From Sthenelais limicola (Eukaryota; Annelida; Polychaeta; Phyllodocida; Sigalionidae), in contig OW804096.1 in the NCBI GenBank assembly GCA_942159475.1, positions 137,587,791 to 137,651,790 on the forward strand: DNA of 64,000 nt. The letters are read 5' to 3'. Shown here piece after piece: positions 21,275 to 32,636 of the stretch; position 1 is the stretch's first letter; each line of letters begins with the position of its first letter. The notes under the pieces are model-generated. The model had not been told where the DNA came from and searched no databases. It saw nothing but the letters and a program-made list of their open reading frames with translations. A program made the position numbers and the translations under genes.

Positions 21275-23735
21275 TATAAGGGATTCTGTTGAGAATTGAT
21301 TTTCTCACTTGCTCGGTTTTGGGGGTTTATGTTTTATAACTTTTCTCCCTTCAATGAAATTTCGGTTATTTATAAGACGGAGGTCAATATTAGATGGAAT
21401 TTGTGCCACTCTATGACCAATCTGTAACAGATGTAGTCTTCTATGGTACTAGAGGGGGAGGAGCCTTTTCTCTGCATGGAGGTCTTTAACCCTTTCTCGT
21501 GCAGGTATATGATTGTCAAGATTCTATTTTGCAATATTTGTAACCGGTGGAGATCTGATATTGTGTGCGATTCTAAAAGAATATCCACCTGGTCTAGAAT
21601 TGGTAATACCATGACCTCATAGATCATTTTTTTTTTTAAACATTTTATTTCGATAAACAATTCCACACAGATGGTACGTTTCAAGTTATCGAGTGAAAAG
21701 AAATGGTACAATTTAAGAATCTACAATATAATATTTATCAATATCCGTAGTCTGAAAGACTTTAGTGATTACATATATCATCTATATAACATTGAAAAAC
21801 ATTTATAGAAATACAAATTATTATTTTAACCTGGCAAATTTGTTTACCTTCATCTGAACAGTGCACTTCATTTTGAAGAAATGCTCATTAAAGCTTAGGT
21901 TAGAATCTATACAAAAACCAAGATACCTACAGTGCTTCGCCTTTGTAATGGCATGGCCATTTATATAGACATCTGCAAGGTTATTAAAATTAATTCTCTT
22001 TAAACGATGCCTTGTACCGAGTACCTGCAGCATACATTTCTTGGAATTGATGGTAAGTTTATTAAAATCCATCCAATTAGACACACAGTTAGCAATATCT
22101 TGTGTTACGGTGATGCACTCATTCAAATCTTTACTAGTAACAGTGACAGCAGTGTCATCTGCATAGATTGACATTTTGATTTGCCCTTGGTTGTTAAGAC
22201 ATCGTAAACAATTTGGAAGGTCATTAATATATATTAAAAATAAGAGTGGTCCGATTAAACTTCCCTGCGGTACACCAATTTGTATGGCAATCAAATCTGA
22301 GAGCATATCATTGAGAAAGGTATTCTGTTTCCTGTCTACAAGATAATTACACACAATATTTGTTATCATGGGACTCACACAGTAATCTAACTTCCTCTTT
22401 AATATATTATGGTCAATCCGATTAAAAGCTTTGGCGATGTCAAAATAGCTTACCACTGATAATTTCCCAGTATCCATTCCCAATAATATAGGTTCAGTGA
22501 ACTCAAAAAGAGATAAGTTAGTAGAAAAACCCTTTCTGAATCTACCTTGGCACCTAGTAAGAAGATTGTTAAATTCCATATGATTTCTCAGTGCTACACA
22601 TGAAATTTTCTAATATCTTTGAGGGTAAAGGAACAAATGCAATTGGGTGTAGATTATTAAAGTAACGAAGGTTGCCACTCTTGGGTATGGCAACAACATT
22701 AAAGTGTTTCCACTCTAGGGGCATCGTACCACAATCAATACACATTTTTAATAATGGCGTGAAAACATGTGATAATTTGCTGAGGTACAGCTTTAGGATC
22801 TTTGTGCTTACCCAGTAAGGTTGTTTTTGGTAGTTTGTCTTTAAGCTTAGAAAATTTGTATTTCATAACATTGCTCAATTTAGTAGTCTGCTCTTTAAAC
22901 TTTAAAGCCACATCTACAGTTGTTCCTAGATACTTATGTTTCTACTTCCTCCAGGGTTATCCCGCCAAGACTAATAACATGCTGTATAGTAGGGCTGAGA
23001 GGTTTTGGGCTTTCCATCTTGATCTGAGGATCGGCCTTGGAAATATGGTTTGTATTTTAAACATAGTATAGTTTAGGGATATCTTGTATTTTTGATACCA
23101 CTCACTCAATGAGTTCAGGTCACTTTGTAGTTTCTGTGTAGTTTCTAGTGAATTTGAGCCGTGGCAGTATATAATAGTGTCATCAACATTTGAATTCTGC
23201 ATGATTCAATACAAATTGGAAGGTCATTTATGTATAGATTAAACAGGACAGGTCCTGAAGTTGTTCCCTGGGGAACTCCACATATTACTGGTAGTTTGTA
23301 TGACATAGCTTTATTTACATTGACTTGTTGCTGTCTGCCTTGGAGGTAGTTTGGGAACCATTGGAGCTCTTTCCCCTTAATCCCCAAAGTGCCTAGTTTT
23401 TCTATAAGATATTTATGGTTAACGGTATCAAAAGCCTTCCTCAGATGAAGATAGGCTGCCCTCACAGTATCACCATTAATGATTGCCCTGTATATTTCTG
23501 AAAGATACAGAACTAGCACATCCTGCATAGATTAAATACTCGGAACCCATATTGGTGTTGATAATAGCATACCATTATCATGTAGATGTTAACCAGTTGA
23601 CTATGTATCACCTTTTCTAGAATTTTTGCTAGTAATTGGATGGTAGAGATTTGTTGGTAATTCCCTAGGTCGGTGAACTCTCCAGCTTTATGGATTCAGG
23701 TTACTTTTGTTTGCTCCCATTCTGATGGGATTTTG
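21275..23735 (-). pseudogene. CR1/L2-like RT, family A copy 2 (split by a nested element)
   Basis: From the minus-strand 5' side: KAGEF-type finger text and AKILEKV near 23640, RT palm frame 23145-23528 (LRKAFDTVNH, CGVPQGTTSGP, YINDLP), and the catalytic region where FADD has decayed to VDDT (22957-23202). The KYKFSKLKDKLPKTTLL region follows at ~22850. After the 1.2-kb insertion the reading resumes at 21627 with MIYEVMVLPILDQVDILLES and LQILQNRIL, and ends with NRNFIEGRKVIK near 21330. Stops and shifts are frequent. It is the same family as 47-50 kb. Confidence 0.85.
21628..22812 (-). mobile_element. Non-LTR retrotransposon, family B copy 2, 5'-truncated and nested
   Basis: The minus frame 21821-22579 encodes RT from the FRKGFSTNLS box through FDIAKAFNRIDHNILKRKL, GVPQGSLIGPLLFLIYINDL, an intact YADD (MSIYADDTAVTV) and the HCRYLGFCIDSNLSFNEHF region. 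Upstream finger text (GTMPLEWKHFNVVAIPKSGN) is in another frame. The 3' end is AATAAAATGTTT plus an A tract (T run 21627-21637). The 5' end is abrupt within the RT fingers, as expected for target-primed insertion with incomplete reverse transcription. It sits inside family A copy 2 with no visible target duplication. Confidence 0.88.
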
Positions 23736-24152
23736 ACCTTATTTGTATCTATCAATTGAATTTGATTGGTTAGAATTTTCTAATTGGTTTCAATAACCTC
23801 TAATCTTGTAATTGGTTTCAATAACCTCTAATCTTGGCTGAAGTGCAATCTTTGTATCCTTTACCAAAGATTCCTTTTACTTTTGAAATTCTGCTAATAA
23901 TTTGGTCTTCAACATGTTGTCATCGATAGTTAGCTCTTTGTATTGATCAGTAGTCGTTTCATTTGTACTTTTAGTATCCACAGCGCCAGCCATTGTGTCC
24001 AATAGTTTTGGACGTGTGTCCAATGGTAGTATGTGATCCTGGGTCTCTCTCCTTATCGTTGGAGGATTCAATGGGGTTAGTTCCAATAAAAAGTTCTTTT
24101 TGATGCTTTGAGTGGATCTAAGAATTCTTTTACCCATGTGGCAAACATACAA
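23736..24152 (-). pseudogene. ORF1-like fragment next to family A copy 2
   Basis: The minus frame 23877-24152 contains a Met-initiated segment MAGAVDTKSTNETTTDQYKE followed by LTIDDNMLKTKLLAEFQK. It continues, after a stop, as KESLVKDTKIALQPRLEVIE. The heptad-like charged pattern suggests the start of a coiled coil, as in the ORF1 proteins of non-LTR elements. A 27-bp duplication (CTAATCTTG...AATTGGTTTCAATAAC) disrupts it at about 23780-23835. It is close to RT finger text, so an internal deletion may have joined the two. Confidence 0.4.
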
Positions 24153-24718
24153 AGTTAGTACTAAATCACATTTACAGTCAGTATCATACAGTGTAATGTT
24201 AAATCAGAGAAGGTGATAAACATTAGAAGTGTTAGTTATTGAGGCTGTTCCAATAACTTTCTCATTTAAGTGTGTTTCTTGGGAGCACTTGCTGCATGTT
24301 GATGTGTTCATAGAAGTCCTTGATGAGTGAGATGCAGGACAAAACAAACTTTTCAGGTTCTGGTGGTGAGCCTTGCATTGGATAAGTGAAATCTGGATCC
24401 AACTCAGTGTCATATTCCTCACTTCTGCCAAATCATGAACCAATTACTCATCTATCTCTGAATGACCGTGTCGGCGACGGTGATGGCAACACTCCTAAGA
24501 TGCTGTGTCTCCGCCAGCCAGATTCTTGTGCTTGTTATACAAGTAGCCATTGTGTGCCAAATTTTCATTCTCTTTCTCTATGTTCTTATAACACCCAACA
24601 TTTTGTATCCCAATTTCTCAGCTCTTTTGACGATCTGATTCACTATGCTACATTTGTGTTATATTCTCTGTGGAATTACATTGATGTACTTGCATGTGTT
24701 GGAAACTTTGTTGCGTCA
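24153..24718. other. No gene recognised
   Basis: A 111-codon plus frame (24386-24721) and an opposing 79-codon minus frame exist. Neither shows a domain, bias or splice context I can support. Confidence 0.4.
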
Positions 24719-24815
24719 TGAAGCACTTGTTCCTCCCTCTCAGCTCTTCCACCCTTAACATAACCATATTAAATGTATTCATAAGGGCACAAGCAACCAA
24801 TCTCACTCTCTTTCA
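24719..24815 (+). repeat. S repeat, 3' part only
   Basis: CTCCCTCTCAGCTCTTCC, ATTAAATGTATTCATAAGGG and CAACCAATCTCACTC match the S 3' half. The start and pyrimidine tract are missing. Confidence 0.8.
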
Positions 24816-24890
24816 AAGTAACCATAGTATGCATACTCTCAAGCCGTTTCGCTTGTTAAGTGTTACATATCATGTGGGAGGATGAACTTT

Positions 24891-25080
24891 GTATTGTAAA
24901 ACGTTTATTTTCAACCTTGGTTGCAATAAGGGGGCGTTTTCTCCAACCATGGGAGGTTTGCCAGCCCTCTTCTATTGCTCTTACAGGATTTGGTATTCAT
25001 TAGGATTTGCAAGTGGTACACAGCAAATTAATCAGAAACAAATTCAATTTGAGAGTTTTTGGTGATGGCAATGATGATAT
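24891..25080 (+). repeat. Dispersed repeat R2, copy 1
   Basis: TTGTATTGTAAAACGTTTAT, AACCTTGGTTGCA, GGGGGCGTTTTCTCC, ATGGGAGGTTTGCCAGCC and GTGATGGC match 29486-29680 at roughly 85-90% by eye. Both copies are on the plus strand. Copy 2 ends exactly where an inverted terminal repeat begins. Copy 1 has no such repeat. Confidence 0.85.
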
Positions 25081-25199
25081 TAACAGTTTTCGTAACATGT
25101 TAAGCAAGGCAATAGATAAAGTAAATAAGTTTGATATAGATGGATTGGTATACAGCTGTATAGTTCATATTTTTCAGTTGTAGAGGTATCTTAATAATT

Positions 25200-26945
25200 T
25201 GATCTCTATAATCATAGCTAGTCAATGAAATTATTGTCCTCCCAAATGGGATTTACACTAACATGGCTTTTGAAGGCTTTTGGATCAAGCAGCTTGTGGG
25301 CCATCCTCTGGAGCTTATTCCAAGAGAATGCTATACAAAATAAAACTGATTTTCTCAGTTGTTCGTTCTTTGGTGTAATTTGTTTTAAAACTTTTCTTCC
25401 TTCAGGGAAGATTCTAGTATGAATTAATCTTAGGTCTATGTTTCTTGGGTTTTTCACCAGACGATGGCCTGCCTGCAGTAAGTGTAGTCTACGTCTATGT
25501 TTTAATGGCAAACATTGGCCCTGGGCGGGAGTCGGAATATAATTCTTAGTATCTTATTTGGAATAATCTGTAAACAACTTGTGCCCGTTGTTGTGTGTGA
25601 ATCGTGTAATAAATCAGATTGGTCGATCAGCGGCAGTATCATTACTTTGTAGTTTTTGTTGGTATTTTATCCCTGAGTTTCGCTAGTTGACAACTCTTAA
25701 AATTCATTAAATTTATCAGTTTTTGTACTAGTACTATAAATTTTAGGGCTTTGTCAATTGTGATAACCAGATATTTATATTCCTTTACGTCCTCGAGGTT
25801 TCTCCCATCCAAGGCCAGTACATTGTCTTGATTCAAATAAGTCTCATTCTTCTACCACCTCGACCTCAGAATATTTTGGCCAAAAAAGGTTTGTATTTTT
25901 GTTTTTCCCACATTCAACAAAATTTTATTGGTTTTGCACCAATAATTTAAAGCGCTTAGGTCTTTTTGAAGATTTTTGGTAATGTTGTCGGTTGATTGGC
26001 CCATGGCATAAATAATAGTATCATCTGCGAACATTTGCACATTTGAATTTAGAATATATTTTGGTAAATCATTAATGTAAATATTAAATAGGAGTGGGCC
26101 TAAGGTGGTTCCTTGAGGGACCCCACATGTTATTAGTTGAGAGTTGGATTTTGTTTTAATTACAGATACTACTTGATATCTGTCTGTGAGGTAATCCCTG
26201 AACCAATCCCTGAACCAATCCCTGAACCAATCCCTGAACCATTCCAGCTCCTGTCCTTGTATTCCTATTCCTGTTAATTTTGATAATAATTTTACATGGT
26301 TAACCGTATCAAACGCTTTTCTGAGGTCGAGGTAGGCAGCTCTGACAACCTGTCCATCATTTAGTACATTGTAGACTGTATTAAGATAATTAATTAATGC
26401 ATCCTGGGTTGAGTAACCCGACCTAAAACCATACTGCGAACTGTAAAGTATGTTATTATTTTCCAAATAAGCTGTCACGTGTTCGTGAAAAATGTTTTCC
26501 AATATTTTGGCTGGTAGTAATATTCCTGAAACAGGTCTGTAATTACTAGGGTCTGTGATACTACTGGCCTTATACAATGGGGTCACAGTAGAAGCTTTCC
26601 AGCTTGTTGGGATAGTACTTGACATATACTTCTTCTCCACGAGTTTTAGGAACTGATTGGCCAATATTTTCAGAGAAATTTTTAATAGCCATGCTGGCAT
26701 ATCCTTAATACCTGAGGATTTGCTGGAGGGGATGCTATCTATAATTTTTTCAAATTTGCTGGAGGGGATGCTATCTATAATTTGTTTCAAATTATCCGTT
26801 GTGATGGCATTATACTGGAAACGGCTGTTAAGCTTTGAATTAACATCTTTAGTAATTTCTTCATACTTAACAGTTTCCATAACATTTGGTACTTCGATTT
26901 GCTCGGCTAGGTGAACAGCAATACATATTTGCCGAGAAATTGCCA
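25200..26945 (-). pseudogene. CR1/L2-like RT, family A copy 3
   Basis: A 372-codon minus frame (25852-26970) covers the linker end and RT palm: SSKSSGIKDMPAWLLK, YRPVSGILLPAKILENIF, YGFRSGYSTQDALI, AYLDLRKAFDTVNHVKLL, CGVPQGTTLGPLLF, and an intact FADD (QMFADDTIIY). After a frameshift the C-terminal part (25218-25511) reads RRLHLLQAGHRLVKNPRNID to a stop. Two in-frame duplications mark it: IDSIPSSK repeated, and WFRD repeated four times (12 bp x4, near 26205-26250). It lacks the endonuclease and is 5'-truncated near 26945. Confidence 0.88.
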
Positions 26946-27349
26946 AGAACAAAAATAACATACAAGTCATAACAACAGGAGGAAATGATTGATGTGCACA
27001 TAAAATGGTGCTACAAGTACAGAAGGAAGAACACCCCCATTATTAAATATGAATACAAGCCTTTGTGGTGATGTATTTATTTGGTAGACTTTATTATATA
27101 GTAATAGTTAAACAACAGACACAAGAATGGCACTGGAGTGACGGTCGAGTGACCGCCCCTAGTTTATTCCAGAAAAGACAATTTTTCCTGGACCGTAGCG
27201 TCCAGCGCCAGGTGAGAGAGTGCCTGGTTGCCGGGAACGCGAACTGAGGTTGCTAGGTAAACAATACAATCAGGTGTTAGCACGATGAATATATATATGT
27301 TATATATTAGGAAACATATAAAGATACATATAAAGAGAAATCCCATAAG
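26946..27349. other. No gene; possible LTR-like remnant
   Basis: GC-richer patch at 27120-27270 with GAGGTTGCTAGGTAAACAAT, which loosely resembles GGTTGCTAAGACAATCAAAC of the 614-bp LTRs. I see no paired repeat or target duplication, so this is only a note. Confidence 0.25.
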
Positions 27350-27740
27350 TATATGGTCCATTCCTACGAAATGGGCCCAGTGCCCTTTTCCCTACCTTTG
27401 GCCCCTCTATGCCTCATATCTCAGTCTAATATTCATTGATATTAAAACAAATCATACTGACACATTCCTCTTGGCATGAGAACTCCTCTGATATATACAT
27501 TATTATAGGGCTGATGGATATTTAATGTGTTATAACCCTTTAAAATCGATATTTTCATAGAAAATTGTCAATGATTAAACCTATTGGACTTGGAGATTCA
27601 GAAATTTACATCAATTTGTGTTATTTATATCTGATTAATTTTGCTCAATCACCAGGTTCGAATTTTAATGCATTTCAGCAACCCAACTTACTTTTCAAAT
27701 ATATTATAGCCCAAACAAAATTAAAAAGGTTTTTTTTTTG

Positions 27741-29322
27741 TTTTTACATCGCACATGTTGCTAACTTTCATGCAATGAACTTGTGGTATGACACAAGAAC
27801 AGAGCTCATATGATATATATATCAAACAATCCCTAACATTTGATACCTAATAAGTCCAAATAGGACTGTTAGTAAGGATGTTATGCCTGTTTTAAAAAGT
27901 TAAATGGGAAAATGGCTAATTATGTATGTTTTTACATTGCCACATTGTTTAGTTGTGCTTTTCAATTCTAATATAAAAAATCATTTAAAACTAATATGAA
28001 TATATTGGGCAATCAATTCTCTTGTTGTGTATGCAATATGAATGGTCTGAACAAATATGTCTTGTGCATAGAAGGGGAAAACACCTGTTTTTACGTCGCA
28101 CATTGTATGTTATTACGTCGCACGTTTTTACGTCGCACGTCGCATTTGCTTGATACAGGGAAAACAATTTAAGATAGAAAGTTGTAACATGGACCAGAAA
28201 AACCGCAAGAATATCAGCTTTCTGCTGATATAAAATCATCCATAACCCCTAAATGGTCTGAACAGAAATGTCTTCTGCATAGAGTGGGAAAACACCCGAT
28301 TTTAGGTCGCACGTTTTTACGTCGCACGGTTTTAGGTCGCAACATTTGCTTGAAAGAGGCAAAACTATTTAAGATAGAACGTTGTAACATGTACCAAACA
28401 AACCGCAACACTCTCAGCATTCTGCTGATGTATAATCATCCAGATCCCCTTAATAGAAGCAAGGCTACTACCAAATGAATATATATACATTTCTACTTTT
28501 TAAATGACCATTTGTGATCCGTTTTAGGAAAATATACTAAATATACTCCATACAAATGCCTTCAAAACGCATGAATATGATTAATAATATGCCCCGAAAT
28601 TTGTTACATGGCTTCATCTGACTATGAGTGCTAGACTCACTAAAAACCAGAACATTTCAATAAAGTGATCTTATAAAAAAAACACCTTGAAAAATATCAA
28701 TTTTTGCGACTTGTGACTCATTTTCCTGAAACACATCACATTTATTGGTTTAGATATTTAGAATGAACGTTTTTGGCCATAGATTCCTAGATAATTGACT
28801 CTGGATGTCATTTATTTCAGGATTATATAGAGGAGAAAATGAGTTTCTAGGAAATATTATCCAGAAACCTCTTATATTTAATCTAAATTTCATATTTTCT
28901 CATTTCCATCACAGAAAATGAAGATTTTTCAGAGAATAGCTTCATAGTGTTTTTACGTCGCCCATATTTTCAACCTGGTTTAGAAAATAAAAACATAATC
29001 CCTGGCAGAAATAATACTTGATTCTTCAAGGTAAGGTAATAAAAAAGCTGTAGGATTCTTTTTCTCTCTCATTTCTTGAAAATAAGGAGAATGGTGATGA
29101 AGGAAAAAAGGTCAGGTAGTGCCAAGGCTATTGTTGAAAGGTGAACTGATTTTTACTTTTGCCATTTCTAAATCAAAATGAGAGACTTATTTCATTGCAA
29201 GTTGCCAATATTATGGGGAAATAGTTATATTACCCAAAGAAAATGTCAAATCAAATCCAAAATTAATTTCTCATTGTCAAAATCCAACTATTTAGTGTCA
29301 GTTTTATGTGCGACGTAAAAAC
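27741..29322. repeat. Repeated TTTTTACGTCGCAC motif
   Basis: Close matches occur at about 27741, 28088, 28111, 28124, 28299, 28313, 28329 and 28950 on the plus strand, and in inverse orientation at 29308 (GTGCGACGTAAAAA). The core ACGTCGCAC is AT-flanked and stands out in very AT-rich sequence. All copies lie inside the inverted-repeat element. Confidence 0.8.
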
Positions 29323-29485
29323 ATAGGAAATCCTAACCCTGTTTTTAATGTTATGTAGAATAAAAACTATTTAATCAATTTTGTAGCAAATTTTGATTTG
29401 AAATGCTCTATCACTCTACTTTGTGTTCCCCAACTATGGAAAACATTGAAAGGATTTTTTTTGGCACAATGTTTTCAGGCTTTTG

Positions 29486-29680
29486 TTGTATTGTAAAACG
29501 TTTATTTCCAACCTTGGTTGCATTAAGGGGGCGTGTTCTCCAACCATGGGAGGTTTGCCAGCCCTCTTTCGTTGCTCTTACATCTGTCTTGGCTGTGAAC
29601 AAATCCGCTTTCGTCTGAGACGAAAGCAGTACACAGCATACTAATCAGGAATAATTAACTTCATTGTTTTTGTGATGGCT
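29486..29680 (+). repeat. Dispersed repeat R2, copy 2
   Basis: Matches 24891-25080. It ends at GTGATGGCT directly before the right inverted repeat of the 2.36-kb element. Confidence 0.85.
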
Positions 29681-29712
29681 ACTGGGCCCATTTCGTAGGA
29701 ATGGACCATATA

Positions 29713-29984
29713 TGAGTCTTGAACCATTAAGAATCGAAATTCATACTCTGTATGCCGTTATTAAAAAAACTTCCAACTTATTTATTGCACATTGATATTG
29801 GCATAAGGTTTCCTAACTTATCATATATTTCATATACAAAACTGAAGGATGAATTAAATTGAAAGTCCACTGTATATCTTCCAGCGGTTACCTTAATTTG
29901 GAATAATAGTAGAAAAATAGGGATCATTTCCCATTTCCATATAATAAAGTACATTATCTTATGTAACATATCCTCAAAATATTT
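29713..29984. other. No gene recognised
   Basis: AT-rich, with no supported feature. Confidence 0.4.
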
Positions 29985-30320
29985 TTTTTTTTTAAATTTT
30001 ATTTTTCCAGGTATTACAAAAGGGTTTGGCCTTTGCCATCCCTGTTCTAACGAGGATCATGCACATATAATATATGGATGATTTTCACCTCGCACCTGGC
30101 TTGAACATTACATTACATTGACTAATGTAACAGTGTAACAATGGTGAGATAGTCTAAGTTTAGTCTGATATACAGTTTCTAAGTTTAGTCCGATATACTT
30201 CAAACTGTACAGTTACACCTCAAAGAATATGACAAGTTATAGTAACAATGGTGTGATAATAAATGTTTAATTAGGAATTATGATAAAAGTAAATTGTATA
30301 TAGAAACCACAATGCATAAT
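29985..30320 (-). mobile_element. 3' tail of a minus-strand retroelement
   Basis: T run at 29985-29996, then AAATTTTATTTTTCCAGG (an AATAAA-type signal on the minus strand), has the same layout as the other retroelement 3' ends here. No RT text is recognisable before the next gene remnant, so the insertion is short and 5'-truncated. Confidence 0.5.
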
Positions 30321-30325
30321 ACCTT

Positions 30326-32160
30326 TTATTGGACAATTAGAGCTTGAGTTTGTATTTTTGTCAGTGCCAGCTTGAACTCATTTTGTTTGATTAAAGTCCA
30401 TTCCACTGGCTTTGTCATCTCATAGTCTCTAACGATCTCTCTAAACCTCTCCAACTGATCCTCCCTCTGATGTGGGAGTATCACTCTAATTGGATCAATC
30501 AACAGCTCCATCTGCAATAAAGAAACAGGTACAACATACGATCAATTCCAAGTTCTGGTATGATAAGCATACTAATTCAGAACACCATTGTTATCCCTGA
30601 ATATAAACCCAACATTTTACAGTATGTATGGACCCTATACATCAAATGTACAGCTTACTTATTGTATGGAACCATGTGCTTCAGGGTTATGTAATCAACA
30701 CCTTCAATGTTGTACATTTCTAGTGGCCATGGACCTGGCAAGCCTTCAATTCTCACACAACCAGTAGCGGAGTCTTTGTCAAGGCATACAACTGTGTTAA
30801 TTCTCTTTCTCTCAGCCTCTTCCTCATAAGAAATGTTAGTTCTCTTTCTTTAAATTCTTAATCAGAAGAAATATTTCATTGCCACTAATGAGAAGAAACA
30901 GGACTCTGCCAACACTCACAATTGAGTTGCACTCAATAACATGGACAAAACATTTTCCAGTAGCAAAAGTGGTACCATTCCATTCAACCTCATGAGCAAC
31001 TAATAATTATTTTTCATTGCCGACTTCAGCCGCAATTGCATCTCTACGAGCCTGTGAATATAAAGTTGGTTGAAATTTGAATGAGCTTTTGACCTTCTGG
31101 TATAGCTGCAACAGATATGCCTGCAACAAATATGCCTGCAACATTTGGTGATGGCTGCTCAGTGTAAAACTAAGATTTTAAAAATTCCTGCAGGACCTTG
31201 CAATTTGTTTAGAATATGAATGTTTGGACTCAAATCTCAGTGTCCTACCTCAATTAGAGTGCACCAAAATTGATGATCATTTTAGGGTAGTGGAGCAGGT
31301 AGTGGTGTTTGGGCTTTATTGACCTATGTGGGAATAGGGATTGTCTCAAGTAGAGCGATTTCCTTATGATCTGATTTAAGTAGCTGATCTGTTCTTCGGA
31401 TATTGTTGGTGCCATAACATGCATGACTCATGCAATGCCATCAGCATTTCCCAAACTGGATCACTATATTCCGGTACATACATGCCAATAACAATAGCAT
31501 AAATTGCACGAAGGCATAATTCTGCATTGCTTATCCACCAAGTTTCTTTATCATCCTACTGCCATTGATAGTAACTGCAACTGTTCCTTGGTCATAGCCC
31601 TTGTACTTAAACTGCTTTATCCTTCGGTTCAGCTCCTCAAGTTTAAACCACTTCTTTACATTTACAAAATATTCAACACAAAGTTATACATCAGCACTGA
31701 CCACACCCTCAAAAGGGTTGTGTGCAAGACATGGGGGCAAGCCTGGATTCATCACAAGGAGGTACTACAGTTAGTTAAAAAAGAGTTCCTCTTTACTCCT
31801 ACACAGTTAGAAACCATCTCCTCCATTGCACACTCATGGACTTGTTGAGCATATCTGTCAGGTGTTCTAAATTCACCCTTCTTTAAAGCTGAGGTTTAAA
31901 ATTCTACAGATGATATCTCCCAGAATCTATGAAGATGTCCACTGTTAAAACTTTCTACCAATCCTGCAATTTGTTGTGAACCCAAATTATCACGGGCAAT
32001 GCACACTAAAATTGCATTTTGTATCTCTCTATTTATCTTGATCGCAATGTTCTCCAAATCCTTCAGATCATTTACCAATGGTTGTAATACTTTTTCAATT
32101 CTGACTGATATTAGGTGTCTCTCCAGGCAGAGGATGGCCAGTATCAATCATTGACCTGAA
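30326..32160 (-). pseudogene. Decayed transposase-like gene (DNLG / PPD-MHD-LEG family)
   Basis: Blocks appear in order on the minus strand. LQPLVNDLKDLEN and ARDNLGSQQIAGLVESF lie at 31896-32147. HECAMEEMVSNCVGVKRNSF and GLPPCLAHNPFEGVVSADV lie near 31730-31840. LEELNRRIKQFKYKGYD and ETWWISNAELCLRAIYA-VIG--VPEYSDPVWEMLM lie at 31400-31630. ISEEQISYLNQIIRKSLY and KPKHHYLLHYPKMI lie near 31280-31400, and a beta-rich LLVAHEVEWNGTTFATGKCF tail at 30850-31060. The GDNLG, PPDxMHDLLEG and KPKHHFLxHYP blocks are those I remember from a large uncharacterised transposon-associated family in aquatic animals. Many stops and shifts occur. 30326-30517 (MELLIDPIRVILPHQ, preceded by a TTATTGCAG acceptor) may be its last exon or another gene. 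Confidence 0.65.
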
Positions 32161-32636
32161 AGCAACTGGTACATTCGGCAGAGTGTAGTACGCAGCAAAT
32201 ATTTTGTGGGTTTTTGCTCCTGATGCTAATCTTTAATCAATTTTATTGAGTCCATTGAGTTTCATACAATGATACACTAATGAAAACCCCAAATGATAGC
32301 TAGTTGATACAATCAATCATGAAGAATTTAATTAATTTAACATTAGGATATTATGCAATTTAAATGGTACATCAGTGTTACATTAAATACACAATTCAAA
32401 TGCTTCGGGTTTTTTTAGGGTATTTTACCTCAAACAAGAAGTTGAACTACTTGAAAGATAAAAAAAACAGAACCTTAATAACATTTTTCTTTTGAAATAA
32501 GACTTTGTTGCCTAATGGAAAGAATTAGGCAAAGTTATAGAAGTGGATCATTTAATTATAACAATCGTTGTTTTTTAGGTAATTTTTTATCTTCCAGGAC
32601 TGATTTTGTATGAGACCTGGAGTCAATTTATTGTTT
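32161..32636. other. No gene recognised
   Basis: Very AT-rich, with no supported features. Confidence 0.4.

Larger units (their letters stand above)
27352..29710. mobile_element. 2.36-kb TA-flanked inverted-repeat element
   Basis: Perfect inverted repeats of about 30 bp: the left end starts TATGGTCCATTCCTACGAAA (27352), and its complement ends GGACCATA at 29710. Each is bordered by TA (27350-27351 and 29711-29712), the target used by Tc1/mariner-like and some other DNA transposons. The interior shows no transposase frame and has stops in all frames, so it is non-autonomous. It carries a ~214-bp direct duplication (28036-28250, 28250-28455) and repeated TTTTTACGTCGCAC motifs. The right 200 bp is dispersed repeat R2. 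Confidence 0.7.
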
